A stretch of 64,000 nt of DNA. It comes from CAWCVR01 sp963799105. Its GTDB lineage: Bacteria; Acidobacteriota; Terriglobia; Bryobacterales; Bryobacteraceae. Numbering within the stretch: the first letter of the stretch is position 1; each line of letters starts with the position of its first letter. This document shows positions 24,718-34,506 of the stretch, piece after piece. The stretch is from NCBI GenBank assembly GCA_963799105.1, contig CAWCVR010000009.1, positions 18,451-82,450 of the forward strand. Reading direction: 5' to 3'. Position numbers and translations under genes: made by a program. Below the pieces are notes generated by a model. It saw only the letters and a program-made list of their open reading frames with translations, was not told the DNA's origin and did no database searches.

Positions 24718-24781
24718 AAACCGGGGACAGACATGAATTTCCGGCGCAGGTTGCCGGAGATTCGCCGTCTGTCCCCGGTTT
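24718..24781. repeat. Perfect 15-bp inverted repeat with nested stem
   Basis: AAACCGGGGACAGAC at 24718-24732 pairs with GTCTGTCCCCGGTTT at 24767-24781, and CCGGC/GCCGG pair inside the loop. It follows the DUF362 gene and could act as a terminator or be a copy of a dispersed repeat; the T-run is short. Confidence 0.65.
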
Positions 24782-24895
24782 GCTTTGTGGGAACGGTCAA
24801 CCACCCGGCCGGCTGTGCTCTCCCACGGCAAACATGCTAGTGTAGATAGGTCCCGGGCGATCCACTTCCGGGTGAGCAAGTCTCCAAAGGAGTGC

Positions 24896-25795
24896 ATGTC
24901 AACGATGAGAGCATCATCCAAGGGTACGGTAATCTGTTCGCTCTTGGCCGTCGCGCTGCTAAGCGTCACGGCGGCCGCGCAACAGCCGGGTCAAGCGCCA
25001 GGCGCCGCGAAACCCAAGCTGTATAACACGGCCAAACAGAAGCTTCTGGAAGGCAAACAGATCTTCAGCTTCACGCAATCGACCATGGACATCAAGGGCT
25101 ACTGCGAGGCGGCCAAGCATTTCGATTACACATGGTTCGAAATGCAGCACAGCACTCTGGAGTTCAAAGACATCGAGGCGATGATCGCGGCCTGCCCGCA
25201 CGTCAACGCGATTCCCATGATCCGGCTGCCCGACGCGCAGGAATGGCATATCCAGCACGCTACCGACATCGGCGTACTGGGCGTCATCGTCCCCACGGTG
25301 GACGATGTGGACCGGGCGCGGGAAGGCGCCAAGTGGGCGCGCTATCCACCGGTCGCCAGGCGAAGTTCCGGCCAGGGACAGGCGCGCGCTCTCTGGGGCG
25401 TCAACGGTATCGACTACGCCAAGACCATCAACGACAACATGCTGGTGGTGATCATGATCGAAACGCCCACCGGCGTGGCCAATGCCTTTGACATCGCCTC
25501 GGTGCCGGGCGTGGATGTGGTTATCATCGGCAACAACGACCTGAGCCAGTTTTCGGGATTCCCGCAGATCATGCCGCCTGCCCCGCCCGACCCGCGGTAC
25601 TGGGGGTTGGTCACCAAGGTTCATGACGACACGCTGCGGGCGGGTAAGATCTTCGGCCAGGCCAACGCGAAGTACGCGACGGGACCTCTCAGCGAAGATG
25701 CCAAGTTCTTTCAGAACGGCCCGTCGCTCGATGGTTGGAAGCTGCCAACCGCCGGTGGCGCCAGCCCGAGCGCCCCGCCGCCGGGAGAGCGCTAG
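24896..25795 (+). CDS. Secreted HpcH/HpaI aldolase-family protein
   Basis: ATG 24896, with AAAGGAG just upstream, gives 299 residues and a signal peptide (VICSLLAVALLSVTAAAQQ). Family features are DYTWFEMQHSTLEFKDIEAM, IPMIRLPDAQEWHIQHATD, IGVLGVIVPTVDDVDRAREG, VVIMIETPTGVANAFDIASV with the metal-binding Glu, and VDVVIIGNNDLSQFSG with the metal-binding Asp. Cytoplasmic members cleave or form 4-hydroxy-2-oxo acids; secretion is unusual and the substrate here is unknown. Confidence 0.8.
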   Translation: MSTMRASSKGTVICSLLAVALLSVTAAAQQPGQAPGAAKPKLYNTAKQKLLEGKQIFSFTQSTMDIKGYCEAAKHFDYTWFEMQHSTLEFKDIEAMIAACPHVNAIPMIRLPDAQEWHIQHATDIGVLGVIVPTVDDVDRAREGAKWARYPPVARRSSGQGQARALWGVNGIDYAKTINDNMLVVIMIETPTGVANAFDIASVPGVDVVIIGNNDLSQFSGFPQIMPPAPPDPRYWGLVTKVHDDTLRAGKIFGQANAKYATGPLSEDAKFFQNGPSLDGWKLPTAGGASPSAPPPGER

Positions 25796-25849
25796 GCTTC
25801 CGAAACCGGGGAGCGGCGCAGGCTCCGCGTTCGTGGCGTTCCCCACGAC

Positions 25850-26404
25850 ATGGGCGGGATCTTTTGGACACCCGCCGGTGTCTACTCCAGCGTGAGGATA
25901 TGGCTGCGGGCGGCGAGTCTCGGCGTCTTGGGCGCGCTGTGGCTCCACGGGCAGAACGATGCCGTCGGATGGAAAGATCCGTGGGGACCGCCCGTCTGGC
26001 AGCAGACGTACCTGCCGATTCTTGTGGTCGCGGTGGGTCTGTACGCCTGCTGGTGGTTCCTGTCGTGGCTCACCCGCCGGCGCCTGAACCAGACCGGCTG
26101 GCGCGCTACCCGTGTCGCCTGGCCGACCGCAGCGGTCGCGTGGCCTTGCTGGCGGTGTTGGCGGGGTTCGCGAACACGTCTGACGCTGTCCTCGAGACCC
26201 TTCCGATCCCAGCGGTCGCTGTGAACCTCCCGCTGCTCCCGGTGGCATCGCTGCTCTCGTGGCTTTCCGAATCGATACCGTGGTGGATCCTGGCGCCCCC
26301 GGAACCGCCGCTGCGTGGTTCTGGTGGCGGGCGATTATCGTCTACTTCGAGCGGCGTGCCCGGAATGCCGGGCCGGTGACGCTCGGGACGCACCTCACCG
26401 GTTG
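25850..26404 (+). pseudogene. Probable decayed membrane-protein gene
   Basis: The first frame (25850-26224) starts well, with two hydrophobic helices (AASLGVLGALWLHG and TYLPILVVAVGLYACWWFL), then turns into Arg/Ser-rich nonsense after about 26110. Coding-like sequence continues in other frames: VALLAVLAGFANTSDAVLET around 26140-26200, then a third frame ending WWRAIIVYFERRARNAGPVT with a stop at 26402-26404. Two or more small indels in one membrane-protein gene explain this best. No family is recognised. Confidence 0.45.
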
Positions 26405-28587
26405 ACTACGGCGCTGAGCGGCGTACTGCGCGAAGCCCCGCCGGCGAAGAACGTGTACGCTCCCGGCAGCAGTTCCCAATCGTCCTTCCGTTCGTTGAAA
26501 ATGGACAGGAACTTCGGATCGATCGCCAGCGTGACCGTCTTCTGTTCGCCGGGAGCCAGGCGGACCTTATCCCACGCCACCAGGCGCTTGGGCGGCTCCT
26601 TGGCGGCGGCCGGCAATCCCGCGTAGACCTGCACGATCTCCGCGCCCTCCCGTTTCCCCGTATTGCGCACGGTGAACGACACGCTGCCCATCGCCGCCTT
26701 CAGATCCGAATACGCGAAGGTGGTGTAGGAGAGCCCATGCCCGAACGCGAACAAGGGCTCCTTGCCCTCCGCGTCGAACCACTTGTAGCCGACCTTCAGC
26801 CCTTCGGTGTAGTCGATGTCGAAATCCGGCATCCGCCTGCGCTCGCCGCCCTGGCCGCCGCGCGGAGGGATCAGGTCCAAGCCGGGGACCGCCGGGTGCG
26901 GCAGATCCGCGTCGGAGCCGGCTATCGAAACCGGCAGCTTGCCGCTGGGATTCACATCGCCGAACAGAATGTTGGCCAGTGCCTCGCCGCCGCGTATGCC
27001 CGGGTACCAGATCTCGATTGCCGCGCTCGCCTGCCCGATCCACGGCATGGCGGCGGGGCCGCCGGTCTCGAGCACCACGATGGTGTGCGGATTCGCCGCG
27101 GCCACCGCGCTCACCAGCTTGTCCTGGTTGTCCGGCAGCGTCAGGGTGGGCACATCGCGCCCTTCGCTGGTGGGCTGGTTGACGAACACGATGGCCACGT
27201 CGGACGCCTTCGCCACCGCCGCCGCGGCTGCCGGGTCCGTCCCTTCGTTGTAGACGACTTTGGCTTTCGGAGCCTTGGCGCAGATCGCCTTCAGCGGCGA
27301 CGACGGGAACCAGACTGCGCCTCCCCAGGGCGTTCTCGGGCCCTCGCCCGGCGGATCCACCTGCGCCGAGCCGCCGCCGGAGAGCACGCTCGTATCGGCG
27401 TGCGATCCGATCACCGCGATCGATTTCAGCGCCGCGCCGTCCAGCGGAAGCTGGCCGCCCGCGTTCTTCAGCAGCACCGAAGCCTGTTCTGCGATCTCCT
27501 GCGACGTCTCCGCCCCGAAGAACGGATCGACCACGTGGCCTCGCGGCGGATCGTCCACGATGCCCGCGGCAAACTCCGTGCGCAGAATGCGGTGCACCAT
27601 GTCGTTGAGGCGCGCCATGGGAACTTCGCCCGCGTCCACGGCCTTTTTCAGCGCGTCGCCGAAATAGCGGCCGTCGGACTCCTCGTTGTCCAGACCCGCC
27701 AAAGCGGCCTTGGCGGTGGAATGGGTGGCGCCCCAGTCGGAAATCACGAAGCCCTGGAAACCCCAAGCCTTCTTCAGCACGTCGGTCAGCAGGTAGCTGT
27801 TCTCGCAAGCCCAGTCGCCGTTCACTTTGTTGTACGAGCACATCACCATGCCGGGCTGCCCTTCGGTGACGGCAATCTCGAACGCCAGCAGGTCGGTCTC
27901 CCGCATGGCGCGCTTGTCCAGGCGGACGTTGCCGATGCTGCGGCCGGTCTCCTGATCGTTGAAGGCGTAATGCTTCACGTCGCCGATCACCCGCTGGCTT
28001 TGCAGTCCCTTGACGAACTGGGCGGCCATCTTGCCGGCCAGAATGGGGTCCTCGCCCAGGTACTCGAAATTGCGTCCGTTGCGCGGCTCGCGCATGAGGT
28101 CCATGCCGCCGCCGAGCGAGACGTTGTACTGCTGGTCCCGCAGTTCGCGGCCGATCAAAGCGCCGTAGCGGTAGGCCAGCTTCGGGTCCCAGGTGGCCGC
28201 CTCCCCGATGGTGGATGGCAGAAGCGTCGCGTAGCGGCCGCGTGCGGCGGCGGATCTCACGCCCACCGCGGAATCGGCCAGTTGGAGATCCGGAAGCCCC
28301 AACCGCGGGATACCCTGCACCACGCCCGCGCCCCCGTTCGACCGTACACCCGCATTCTCGAAACCGCCCGAGCCGTGGAGCAGCGTGATCTTCTCGTCGA
28401 GGGTCATCTGGTCCATCAGCAGGTCGGCCCTCCGGTCGGGCGGCAGGCTCTTGTCGTTCCACGGACCTTTGAGAACCTCCGGCTGAGGTGGCCTCTGTGC
28501 CAGAGCTGAGGTGGCCGAAAGCGCCACCAGGACGGCCGCGGCGGCGACAGCCAGCGCCAGTCCCATGCTTCGCAGACGATAATTCAC
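26395..28587 (-). CDS. Secreted GH3 beta-glycosidase
   Basis: GTG 28587 with AGAGG eight bases upstream gives 730 residues and a signal peptide (ALAVAAAAVLVALSATSALA). The N-terminal GH3 barrel shows SLGGGMDLMREPRNGRNFEY, GDVKHYAFNDQETGR, and GFVISDWGATH with the nucleophile Asp. The second GH3 domain (NQPTSEGRDVPTLTLPDNQD) and a C-terminal fibronectin III-like domain (FGHGLSYTTFAYS, RNTGKREGAEIVQVY) complete the three-domain layout of beta-glucosidases. Substrate range (beta-glucosides, xylosides or others) cannot be set from motifs alone. The longer frame upstream to 28728 runs into the dispersed repeat. Confidence 0.9.
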   Translation of the reverse strand: MNYRLRSMGLALAVAAAAVLVALSATSALAQRPPQPEVLKGPWNDKSLPPDRRADLLMDQMTLDEKITLLHGSGGFENAGVRSNGGAGVVQGIPRLGLPDLQLADSAVGVRSAAARGRYATLLPSTIGEAATWDPKLAYRYGALIGRELRDQQYNVSLGGGMDLMREPRNGRNFEYLGEDPILAGKMAAQFVKGLQSQRVIGDVKHYAFNDQETGRSIGNVRLDKRAMRETDLLAFEIAVTEGQPGMVMCSYNKVNGDWACENSYLLTDVLKKAWGFQGFVISDWGATHSTAKAALAGLDNEESDGRYFGDALKKAVDAGEVPMARLNDMVHRILRTEFAAGIVDDPPRGHVVDPFFGAETSQEIAEQASVLLKNAGGQLPLDGAALKSIAVIGSHADTSVLSGGGSAQVDPPGEGPRTPWGGAVWFPSSPLKAICAKAPKAKVVYNEGTDPAAAAAVAKASDVAIVFVNQPTSEGRDVPTLTLPDNQDKLVSAVAAANPHTIVVLETGGPAAMPWIGQASAAIEIWYPGIRGGEALANILFGDVNPSGKLPVSIAGSDADLPHPAVPGLDLIPPRGGQGGERRRMPDFDIDYTEGLKVGYKWFDAEGKEPLFAFGHGLSYTTFAYSDLKAAMGSVSFTVRNTGKREGAEIVQVYAGLPAAAKEPPKRLVAWDKVRLAPGEQKTVTLAIDPKFLSIFNERKDDWELLPGAYTFFAGGASRSTPLSAVVNR

Positions 28588-28669
28588 GATTTGGACCTCT
28601 CCATTGGGGCGATACAAACAGATTGTAACCCTTGTACCCGCAGCGCCGCTGAGGTTCGCGTGTGCCTTT

Positions 28670-28795
28670 GTGGGGCGGACCCCCTGGTCCGCGGCCGACG
28701 CCCCCGTCGGCCTGCTCGTGCCCCGCAAGATGCCGATATCGCTGTTTCGGATGCGGGACGAGGGCGTCCCGCGCGGACCAGGGGGTCCGCCCCAC
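28670..28795. repeat. 24-bp perfect inverted repeat between the GH3 and kinase genes
   Basis: The left arm 28670-28693 (core GGGCGGACCCCCTGGTCCGC) and right arm 28772-28795 are exact reverse complements about 78 bp apart. A near copy of one arm sits at 5320-5345, so this is a dispersed repeat family. Confidence 0.75.
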
Positions 28796-28820
28796 GAAAC
28801 GCCGGCCGTTCCCGGGCGCC

Positions 28821-30695
28821 CTACTTCGCAACGCCGATCGACTGGTTGCCGTCGATGTAGACGACGAATTGCGTGCCCGCGGCCGCGGCGATGTCCTTGG
28901 GCTTCTTCTTGGCGCCCGCATTCGTCCCGGAATCCAGCGCGCGCTTGCTGGACGTGGCTGCGGGCGTCGCGCGCAGCTTCAACTTCTGGCCGCCCGCCGC
29001 GTCCGCCTGTCCCAACTCGAACGTCATCTTCGTCTCCAGCACCAGCGCCTTCTTCTTGGCTTCGCCCACCACCTGCCCCGCTACCAGGGCGCCCTTGGAA
29101 ATCACCACGTCGTTGCCGGCCAGAACATCCTTCAAAACGGTAAACCTCAGCGGCGTTCCGGCGCGCGCGCTCAGAGGGATGTCCGCGGCCAATTCGACGG
29201 TGACCGGCACCGCGTCCGCAACGGCAACCTGCCTCTGGACCACCGGCGCTGGCGGGGCGGCCTCGGGAGCCGGCGGCGAAGCCGGCGCCACGTTGGCCGC
29301 GGCCGCGGGCGCGGGACTGGCGGCAGCCGGCGCCGAATCGGCCGGTTTCGCCGGGGCCGAAGCGCTCTGTGCCGCCTTCGCCGCCGGTTTCGCCGCCGGC
29401 TTAGCCCCCGCCGGCATGGAGGCGTCGCGCATGGCCTGGATCAACGCTTCCGGCGCTCCCGCCTGGCTCAACCGGATCACTGCCGCCGTCGAGAGGTCGA
29501 ACTGCGTCTTCGAAGAGTGGATTTGGTCCACGATCACCGCCGTCGAGACCTTGCCCTGCAGCATCTGCACGATGGAATCGTTCGATAGCGGGGCATCCGC
29601 GGCCGGAGGCGCGGCGGGAGGAGGCGGCGCCGCGGCCGCATCCTGTTTGGGAGCCTCGTTGTTCACTACCGGCGGAGGCGGAGGAGGAGGCGGCTGGTGA
29701 GCCCTGCGCCAAACCACTGTCCCCCACCAGACGCCCCCGGCAATCGCCACCGCACCGCCGAGCGCCGCCGCCGCAATCGCCAGTTTCCGTCCGGACTTCT
29801 TCGGCGCGATACTAACTTGCACCGTCGGCGCGGGTCCCGTGTCGTACTGCAGCTTGAGGTTCTCCAGCGCGGCCACCACTTCGTCCATGGTCTGCCACCG
29901 CTCGTCGCGGTTTTTGCGCAGGCACTTCTCCACGATCTCGTGCAGTCTCGCCGGCGCGGCGGGAGCGAACTCGCGGATCGGCCGGACATCGTCACGCAGA
30001 ATCGCCGTCATGGTGGCAATCGCCGAATCGCCGGGAAACGCGCGATGCCCCGTCACCATCTCGTACAGCAGAATCCCGAACGAGAAGATGTCCGACCGCC
30101 CGTCAACCATCTTGCCTTCGGCCTGCTCCGGCGACATGTAATTGACCGTGCCCACCACCGTTCCTTTTACCGTCAACGGACCGGATATGCTGGCGGTCTT
30201 GGTCGAATCGTCGCCCAAGCCCGTGAACGTGGGCTTCGCCAAACCGAAATCCAGCACCTTCACCAGGCCGGAACCCGTTACCATGATGTTGCTCGGCTTA
30301 ACGTCCCGGTGTACGATTCCCGCCGTATGGGCCGCCGCCAGCGCGCTGGCGATCTGCACGCCATATTTGAGCGCCTGCGGGATCGGAAGGCCGGTTTCCG
30401 GTACGATCTGCGCAATCGTCCTGCCGGTCACCAGTTCCATCACCAGCAGATCGGCTCCGTCGTCGGCCAGAATCTCGTGGACGGTGACGATGTTGGGATG
30501 GCTCAGCACCGATGCCGCCCGTGCCTCCTGCATGAACCGCAGCCGCGGCGTCTCGTCGCCCGGCTCGCTTTTGGGCAGAACCTTGACGGCCACCATGCGG
30601 TTGAGCCGCGTGTCCCTCGCGCGGAAAATCTCGCCCATCCCCCCGCTGCCCAGACGTTCGAGAATCTCGTAATGCGATACCGTGCGGCCAGTCAT
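28821..30695 (-). CDS. Transmembrane Hanks-type Ser/Thr protein kinase with Pro/Ala-rich output region
   Basis: 624 residues. The kinase domain (about 8-275) has a Gly loop (LGSGGMGEIF), the ATP Lys (MVAVKVLP), HRDVKPSN, DFG (VLDFGLAKP) and NYMSPEQ in the activation segment, so it should be active. One membrane helix lies near residue 300-325 (LAIAAAALGGAVAIAGGVWW). The outer part is low-complexity Pro/Ala with two ordered pieces: SNDSIVQMLQGKVSTAVIVD (near 375) and a C-terminal beta domain with ISKGALVAGQVVGEAKKK. It probably senses an extracytoplasmic signal. The gene is divergent from the TMTC-like gene, with 108 bp between them. Confidence 0.9.
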   Translation of the reverse strand: MTGRTVSHYEILERLGSGGMGEIFRARDTRLNRMVAVKVLPKSEPGDETPRLRFMQEARAASVLSHPNIVTVHEILADDGADLLVMELVTGRTIAQIVPETGLPIPQALKYGVQIASALAAAHTAGIVHRDVKPSNIMVTGSGLVKVLDFGLAKPTFTGLGDDSTKTASISGPLTVKGTVVGTVNYMSPEQAEGKMVDGRSDIFSFGILLYEMVTGHRAFPGDSAIATMTAILRDDVRPIREFAPAAPARLHEIVEKCLRKNRDERWQTMDEVVAALENLKLQYDTGPAPTVQVSIAPKKSGRKLAIAAAALGGAVAIAGGVWWGTVVWRRAHQPPPPPPPPVVNNEAPKQDAAAAPPPPAAPPAADAPLSNDSIVQMLQGKVSTAVIVDQIHSSKTQFDLSTAAVIRLSQAGAPEALIQAMRDASMPAGAKPAAKPAAKAAQSASAPAKPADSAPAAASPAPAAAANVAPASPPAPEAAPPAPVVQRQVAVADAVPVTVELAADIPLSARAGTPLRFTVLKDVLAGNDVVISKGALVAGQVVGEAKKKALVLETKMTFELGQADAAGGQKLKLRATPAATSSKRALDSGTNAGAKKKPKDIAAAAGTQFVVYIDGNQSIGVAK

Positions 30696-30803
30696 TCGCT
30701 CCTCGCCTTGGATAATTCAGTGTGGCATAGGAGAAGCCGCTGTGGATACTTCCGGGCCGCGGAATCGCCCCCGGCTTGAGATCCGCACCCCGCTTGGACC
30801 AAC

Positions 30804-32966
30804 ATGGAGGTTATGCCGCCCAAAGCCCAGGGAAACGGATGGCGCAAGAAACGCACCGGCGATCCGCCGCCAAAGCCCGCTCCGCCCGAGCCGCCGCCGG
30901 CCCCCGCCCGGCCCGCGCTGCGGCCCCATGTCTGGCGGATCTTGGGTCTTGGGGCCGTGGCGCTCCTGGCTTACTCCAACTCCTTCCCCGCCGGTATGAC
31001 CTTGGACAACGCCACCGTCATCGTGCAGGACTCGCGCATTCAGGCCGCCACCCTCCCCAACGTCCGCCTCATCTTCTCGCAGGAGTACTGGTATGGCAAC
31101 GCCACCACCAATCTCTACCGGCCCCTGACCACCCTTTCCTACCTGTTCAACTACGCCATCCTGGGCAACGGCCCCCATCCCGCCGGCTACCACTGGGTCA
31201 ACTTCGCCCTCCACGCCGTCAACATCCTGCTGGTTTACCTGTTGGGTCTGCTGATCTTCCGGAGGGCGGACCTGGCGCTGGCGTTGGCCGGAGTGTGGGG
31301 CTTGCATCCCGCGCTCACCGAATCCGTCACCAACATCGTCGGCCGCGCCGACGAGTTGGCGGCTTTCGGCACGCTCGCCGCCCTGCTGTGTTCCGTCCGG
31401 AGCGCCGCCGCCAGAGGTCCGCGAAAGGCGGCGTGGCTGGCCGCCACCGCCATCGCCGCCTCTATCGCGATCTTCTCCAAGGAGAGCGGCATCGTGGTTT
31501 TGGCCATCCTTCCTCTATACGACTTCACTTTCGGGCGCGGCACGCCGCTGAGGTCGCGCGTGTTCGGCTACGCCGCTCTGTTGCCGGCCGTGGCGGCGTT
31601 CTTCTACTGCCGCGCCGCCATGCTGGCAACCAATCCTATCGGCGTCGTGCCATTCGTCGATAACCCACTCCAGGGCGCCGGTTTCTGGACGGCGCGCCTG
31701 ACCGCCGTCAAAGTCCTCGGCAAGCTGTTCGCGCTGTTCCTCTGGCCCGCCGCACTGTCCTGCGATTACTCCTACAATCAGATTCCGCTCTTCTCCTGGC
31801 GGCTGGACTGGGCTAGTGCGCAGGCGCTCCTGGCGCTCCTGGGTTGCGCCGCCGCCGTCGCACTCGCCATCCGCTGGCGGCGCACTGCCGCGGTGGTCTT
31901 CTTCGTGGGGTTCTGGTTCGTGACCCTGGCGCCGACCGCCAACTTCGCCATCCTCATCGGAACGATTATGGCCGAGCGGTTCCTGTACCTGCCCGCCGTC
32001 GCGCTCGCCGGAGGCCTGGTGCTGACGCTCGACGCCCTGGCGCGCCGCTTCACCGCTTCCCCCGCCGCCGCCCGCCGGGCCACCGCCGTCGCAGCCGGAA
32101 CGATTTGCCTGGCCTGCTCCCTGCGCACCTTCGCCCGCAACGCCGACTGGCGCGACGATGTCAGCCTGTGGACCAGCGCCGTCCGCGTCTCCCCAGCCAG
32201 CTTCCGGGCGCACGTCTCTCTGGCCATCGCCCTCAGCGGCCGCGGTTCGGGCCTGGACCGCGGCGTAGAGCAGGCCGGCCTGGGTCTCGATATCCTCCGC
32301 ACCCTGCCCGACGACCGGAGCAACTGCGTCGGCTACCTGTTGGCCGGCACATGCTACCGGGCGAAGGGCGACAGCCTGCCGGCCGGAGGCCAGTTCTGGT
32401 ACGAAAAGGCCCGCGATACCCTGCTGCGCGGAATCCAGATCGACGACCTGGAGCAGGCGCATGCCCGCACCCTCAACCTGGCGCTCCACAAGGGCACCTA
32501 CCTCGGCGGGCAGACGCGCTTGTACCTGGAACTGGGCCGCGTCTACCGGCGCTTGTCCCAACCGCGGGCGGCGCTCGACATCCTGGCCGGCGGCCGCGCC
32601 ATCGACCCCAAGCCCGAATTCTCCGCCGAGATGTCGGACATCTATCGCCAACTGGGCGATAAGGACGGAGCCGCCATCGCCCTCATGGAAGGTCTCGTCC
32701 TCAAGCCCGAGGCCACCGGACTCGCCGCGTCCCTGGTGGCGGTCTACCGGGAACTGCACCCCGGCAGTTGCGCTATCGGCGCGTCCGCCGCCGGGAGCAG
32801 CATCGACCTGGCATGCCCCCTGGTCCATCGCCATCTCTGCGCCGCCTCAAGCAACGTGGCCCTCGCCTACCGGAGCCGCGGTCGCGCCGGGAAGGCCGCC
32901 GCTGCCGCCCACACCGCCATCGCCGATTTCGGTTGCCCCGCGTCCCTGTTCCCGTCTCCCCGGTGA
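30804..32966 (+). CDS. TMTC-like polytopic membrane protein with TPR repeats (putative protein O-glycosyltransferase)
   Basis: 720 residues: a Pro-rich N-terminus, then about ten membrane helices and a soluble C-terminal half with TPR-like helices (about 450-700). LYRPLTTLSYLFNYAILG, NIVGRADELAAFGTL and FSKESGIVVLA are hallmarks of the DUF1736/TMTC group, GT-C-fold proteins linked in animals to protein O-mannosylation. The acidic TLDNATVIVQDSRI loop after the first helix is where a GT-C catalytic Asp is expected. Bacterial members are largely uncharacterised. ATG 30804 is used; ATG 30813 is also possible. It is read divergently from the kinase gene. Confidence 0.75.
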   Translation: MEVMPPKAQGNGWRKKRTGDPPPKPAPPEPPPAPARPALRPHVWRILGLGAVALLAYSNSFPAGMTLDNATVIVQDSRIQAATLPNVRLIFSQEYWYGNATTNLYRPLTTLSYLFNYAILGNGPHPAGYHWVNFALHAVNILLVYLLGLLIFRRADLALALAGVWGLHPALTESVTNIVGRADELAAFGTLAALLCSVRSAAARGPRKAAWLAATAIAASIAIFSKESGIVVLAILPLYDFTFGRGTPLRSRVFGYAALLPAVAAFFYCRAAMLATNPIGVVPFVDNPLQGAGFWTARLTAVKVLGKLFALFLWPAALSCDYSYNQIPLFSWRLDWASAQALLALLGCAAAVALAIRWRRTAAVVFFVGFWFVTLAPTANFAILIGTIMAERFLYLPAVALAGGLVLTLDALARRFTASPAAARRATAVAAGTICLACSLRTFARNADWRDDVSLWTSAVRVSPASFRAHVSLAIALSGRGSGLDRGVEQAGLGLDILRTLPDDRSNCVGYLLAGTCYRAKGDSLPAGGQFWYEKARDTLLRGIQIDDLEQAHARTLNLALHKGTYLGGQTRLYLELGRVYRRLSQPRAALDILAGGRAIDPKPEFSAEMSDIYRQLGDKDGAAIALMEGLVLKPEATGLAASLVAVYRELHPGSCAIGASAAGSSIDLACPLVHRHLCAASSNVALAYRSRGRAGKAAAAAHTAIADFGCPASLFPSPR

Positions 32967-33126
32967 GGCGCCCTGCGCTTCGGAGTGGTTTCGCCGGCGT
33001 TATGTACTACTGCCTGTCAAATTCTTCGCGCGCCGCGACGGTTTTATGTGGGGCAGGCTGGCAGCCTGCGGCCGATTGTCAATCGGCCCGGCGAGCTCCG
33101 CTCGCCTCTGGAGATTCTACATATTT

Positions 33127-34506
33127 TCAAGCGGCGGCAGCCTGAATCATGCCTGGCTCTGTGATTTGGAAGCCCCTGGGGGCGAGGATCTCCGGTTGTT
33201 GCGCCATTTCTTTCCGGAGCAAGGCGATCGGATCCAAGCAGGACGGCCTTCGCGCGCGGCGCCGCCACTTGGGCAGTTCGGCATAGGCGCTTCCACCCTC
33301 GGCGCCGAAAGCCCGTATCGAAGCCAGTAGCAGCGCGCTGTATGCCGCTACTGCCAGGACCGGCTGTTTGGGCACCGACGTAACGTTCCATAACTGCGCT
33401 TCGCCGACCCCCAGCGTATCTTTCTCTTCACGGTGGTTCACCTCGATCTGCCAGCGGTCGAAGTAGATTTGAAGCAATTGCTTGGCCGGGCTGCACAAGT
33501 CGCTGGTGAGCAGGTATGCCGGATTGCGATAGTACATCCTCTTGCTCTGGCTCTTGCGATATGGGGTTGGAGCGACGACGATCAGACGCAGCGGGCGCTT
33601 GCCGGCGCCGTGCTGCCAGTGCACCGCGGAGACTTCCTTGTATCGGATCTTGCGCCGCTTTCCGCCATAGAATATCTTCGTGGTCTTCCACTCGCGGCTG
33701 TCGTCTTGACGGACCTGCTCGGGTGTGAACTTGGCGGCATCATAGAACCGCCGCGAGCCGGCCGCGGCGCGCAAACACAGCTTGGCATCCTTGCGGGCGC
33801 GAGCGAGCAACACCGACCGTTCCGGGATCTCCGCAAGGCAGGTGCGATTGCAAAAGCTGCCATCGGCGGTGAGAACGAGAGTTTTCTTCCGGCCGCCGGC
33901 CTCGTCCAGTTCCTGCCGCAGTTGCTTGCCCATGTCCACAAAACTGCGCGACAGGTTCTTCCGCTTCACGGCCTCTTTGTACTGTTTCTTCTCCGCATCG
34001 CTGGCCTTCTTGCCGGGGCGCTTGACGCGCGAGACTTCCTGGAAGCGAATCGGGATGGCCCACGTGCCAACCGGGGCGTTGCGGTACAGCGGCACCAGCA
34101 GGGAAGCCTGCGGGAAGCGCAAACCCAATACGAGATTGACATGAAACGGCGGGCCCATCGGATCGCGCTGATAGAACGCCTGCTGGATCGAGCGGCCGGT
34201 CTTGCGCAACCTGGTGTCATCGATGGCCACGCCGACCAGGCGTTGCGGACAATACTCCAAAGCGCCTTTGAGGATGGGCCGAAACAACTGCTGGGGTTCC
34301 CACCGGCAGCGCGAGTGGAGGAAATACTCCGCGCTCCAACTGCGGTGCTGGCCGCCGTTGGTCCAAATGATGCGGGTCAGGCAGCGGCGGCCCAGGCAGA
34401 CGAGCGAGCCGAGAGCCTGCCTGAGGGCACGGTGAAACCTGCGCTGCTGCGGAAAGACGCGCCGCCAATCCGCGGTGACGGCGAGGAACGCGGAGAGGAG
34501 GCTCAT
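33127..34506 (-). CDS. IS4/IS701-like DDE transposase
   Basis: 459 residues. Three acidic positions fit the RNase H-fold triad: VGVAIDDTRLRKTG, VLTADGSFCNRT, and the Glu in YFDRWQIEVNHREEKD, whose Y-x-x-x-W-x-I-E signature is typical of IS4-clan enzymes. A Lys-rich insert (about 165-190) lies between the first two. The start overlaps the stop of the HARE-HTH gene by four bases, so both are made from one message. The C-terminus (RRARRPSCLDPIALLRKEM) is basic. The frame is intact, so the element may still move. Confidence 0.8.
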   Translation of the reverse strand: MSLLSAFLAVTADWRRVFPQQRRFHRALRQALGSLVCLGRRCLTRIIWTNGGQHRSWSAEYFLHSRCRWEPQQLFRPILKGALEYCPQRLVGVAIDDTRLRKTGRSIQQAFYQRDPMGPPFHVNLVLGLRFPQASLLVPLYRNAPVGTWAIPIRFQEVSRVKRPGKKASDAEKKQYKEAVKRKNLSRSFVDMGKQLRQELDEAGGRKKTLVLTADGSFCNRTCLAEIPERSVLLARARKDAKLCLRAAAGSRRFYDAAKFTPEQVRQDDSREWKTTKIFYGGKRRKIRYKEVSAVHWQHGAGKRPLRLIVVAPTPYRKSQSKRMYYRNPAYLLTSDLCSPAKQLLQIYFDRWQIEVNHREEKDTLGVGEAQLWNVTSVPKQPVLAVAAYSALLLASIRAFGAEGGSAYAELPKWRRRARRPSCLDPIALLRKEMAQQPEILAPRGFQITEPGMIQAAAA

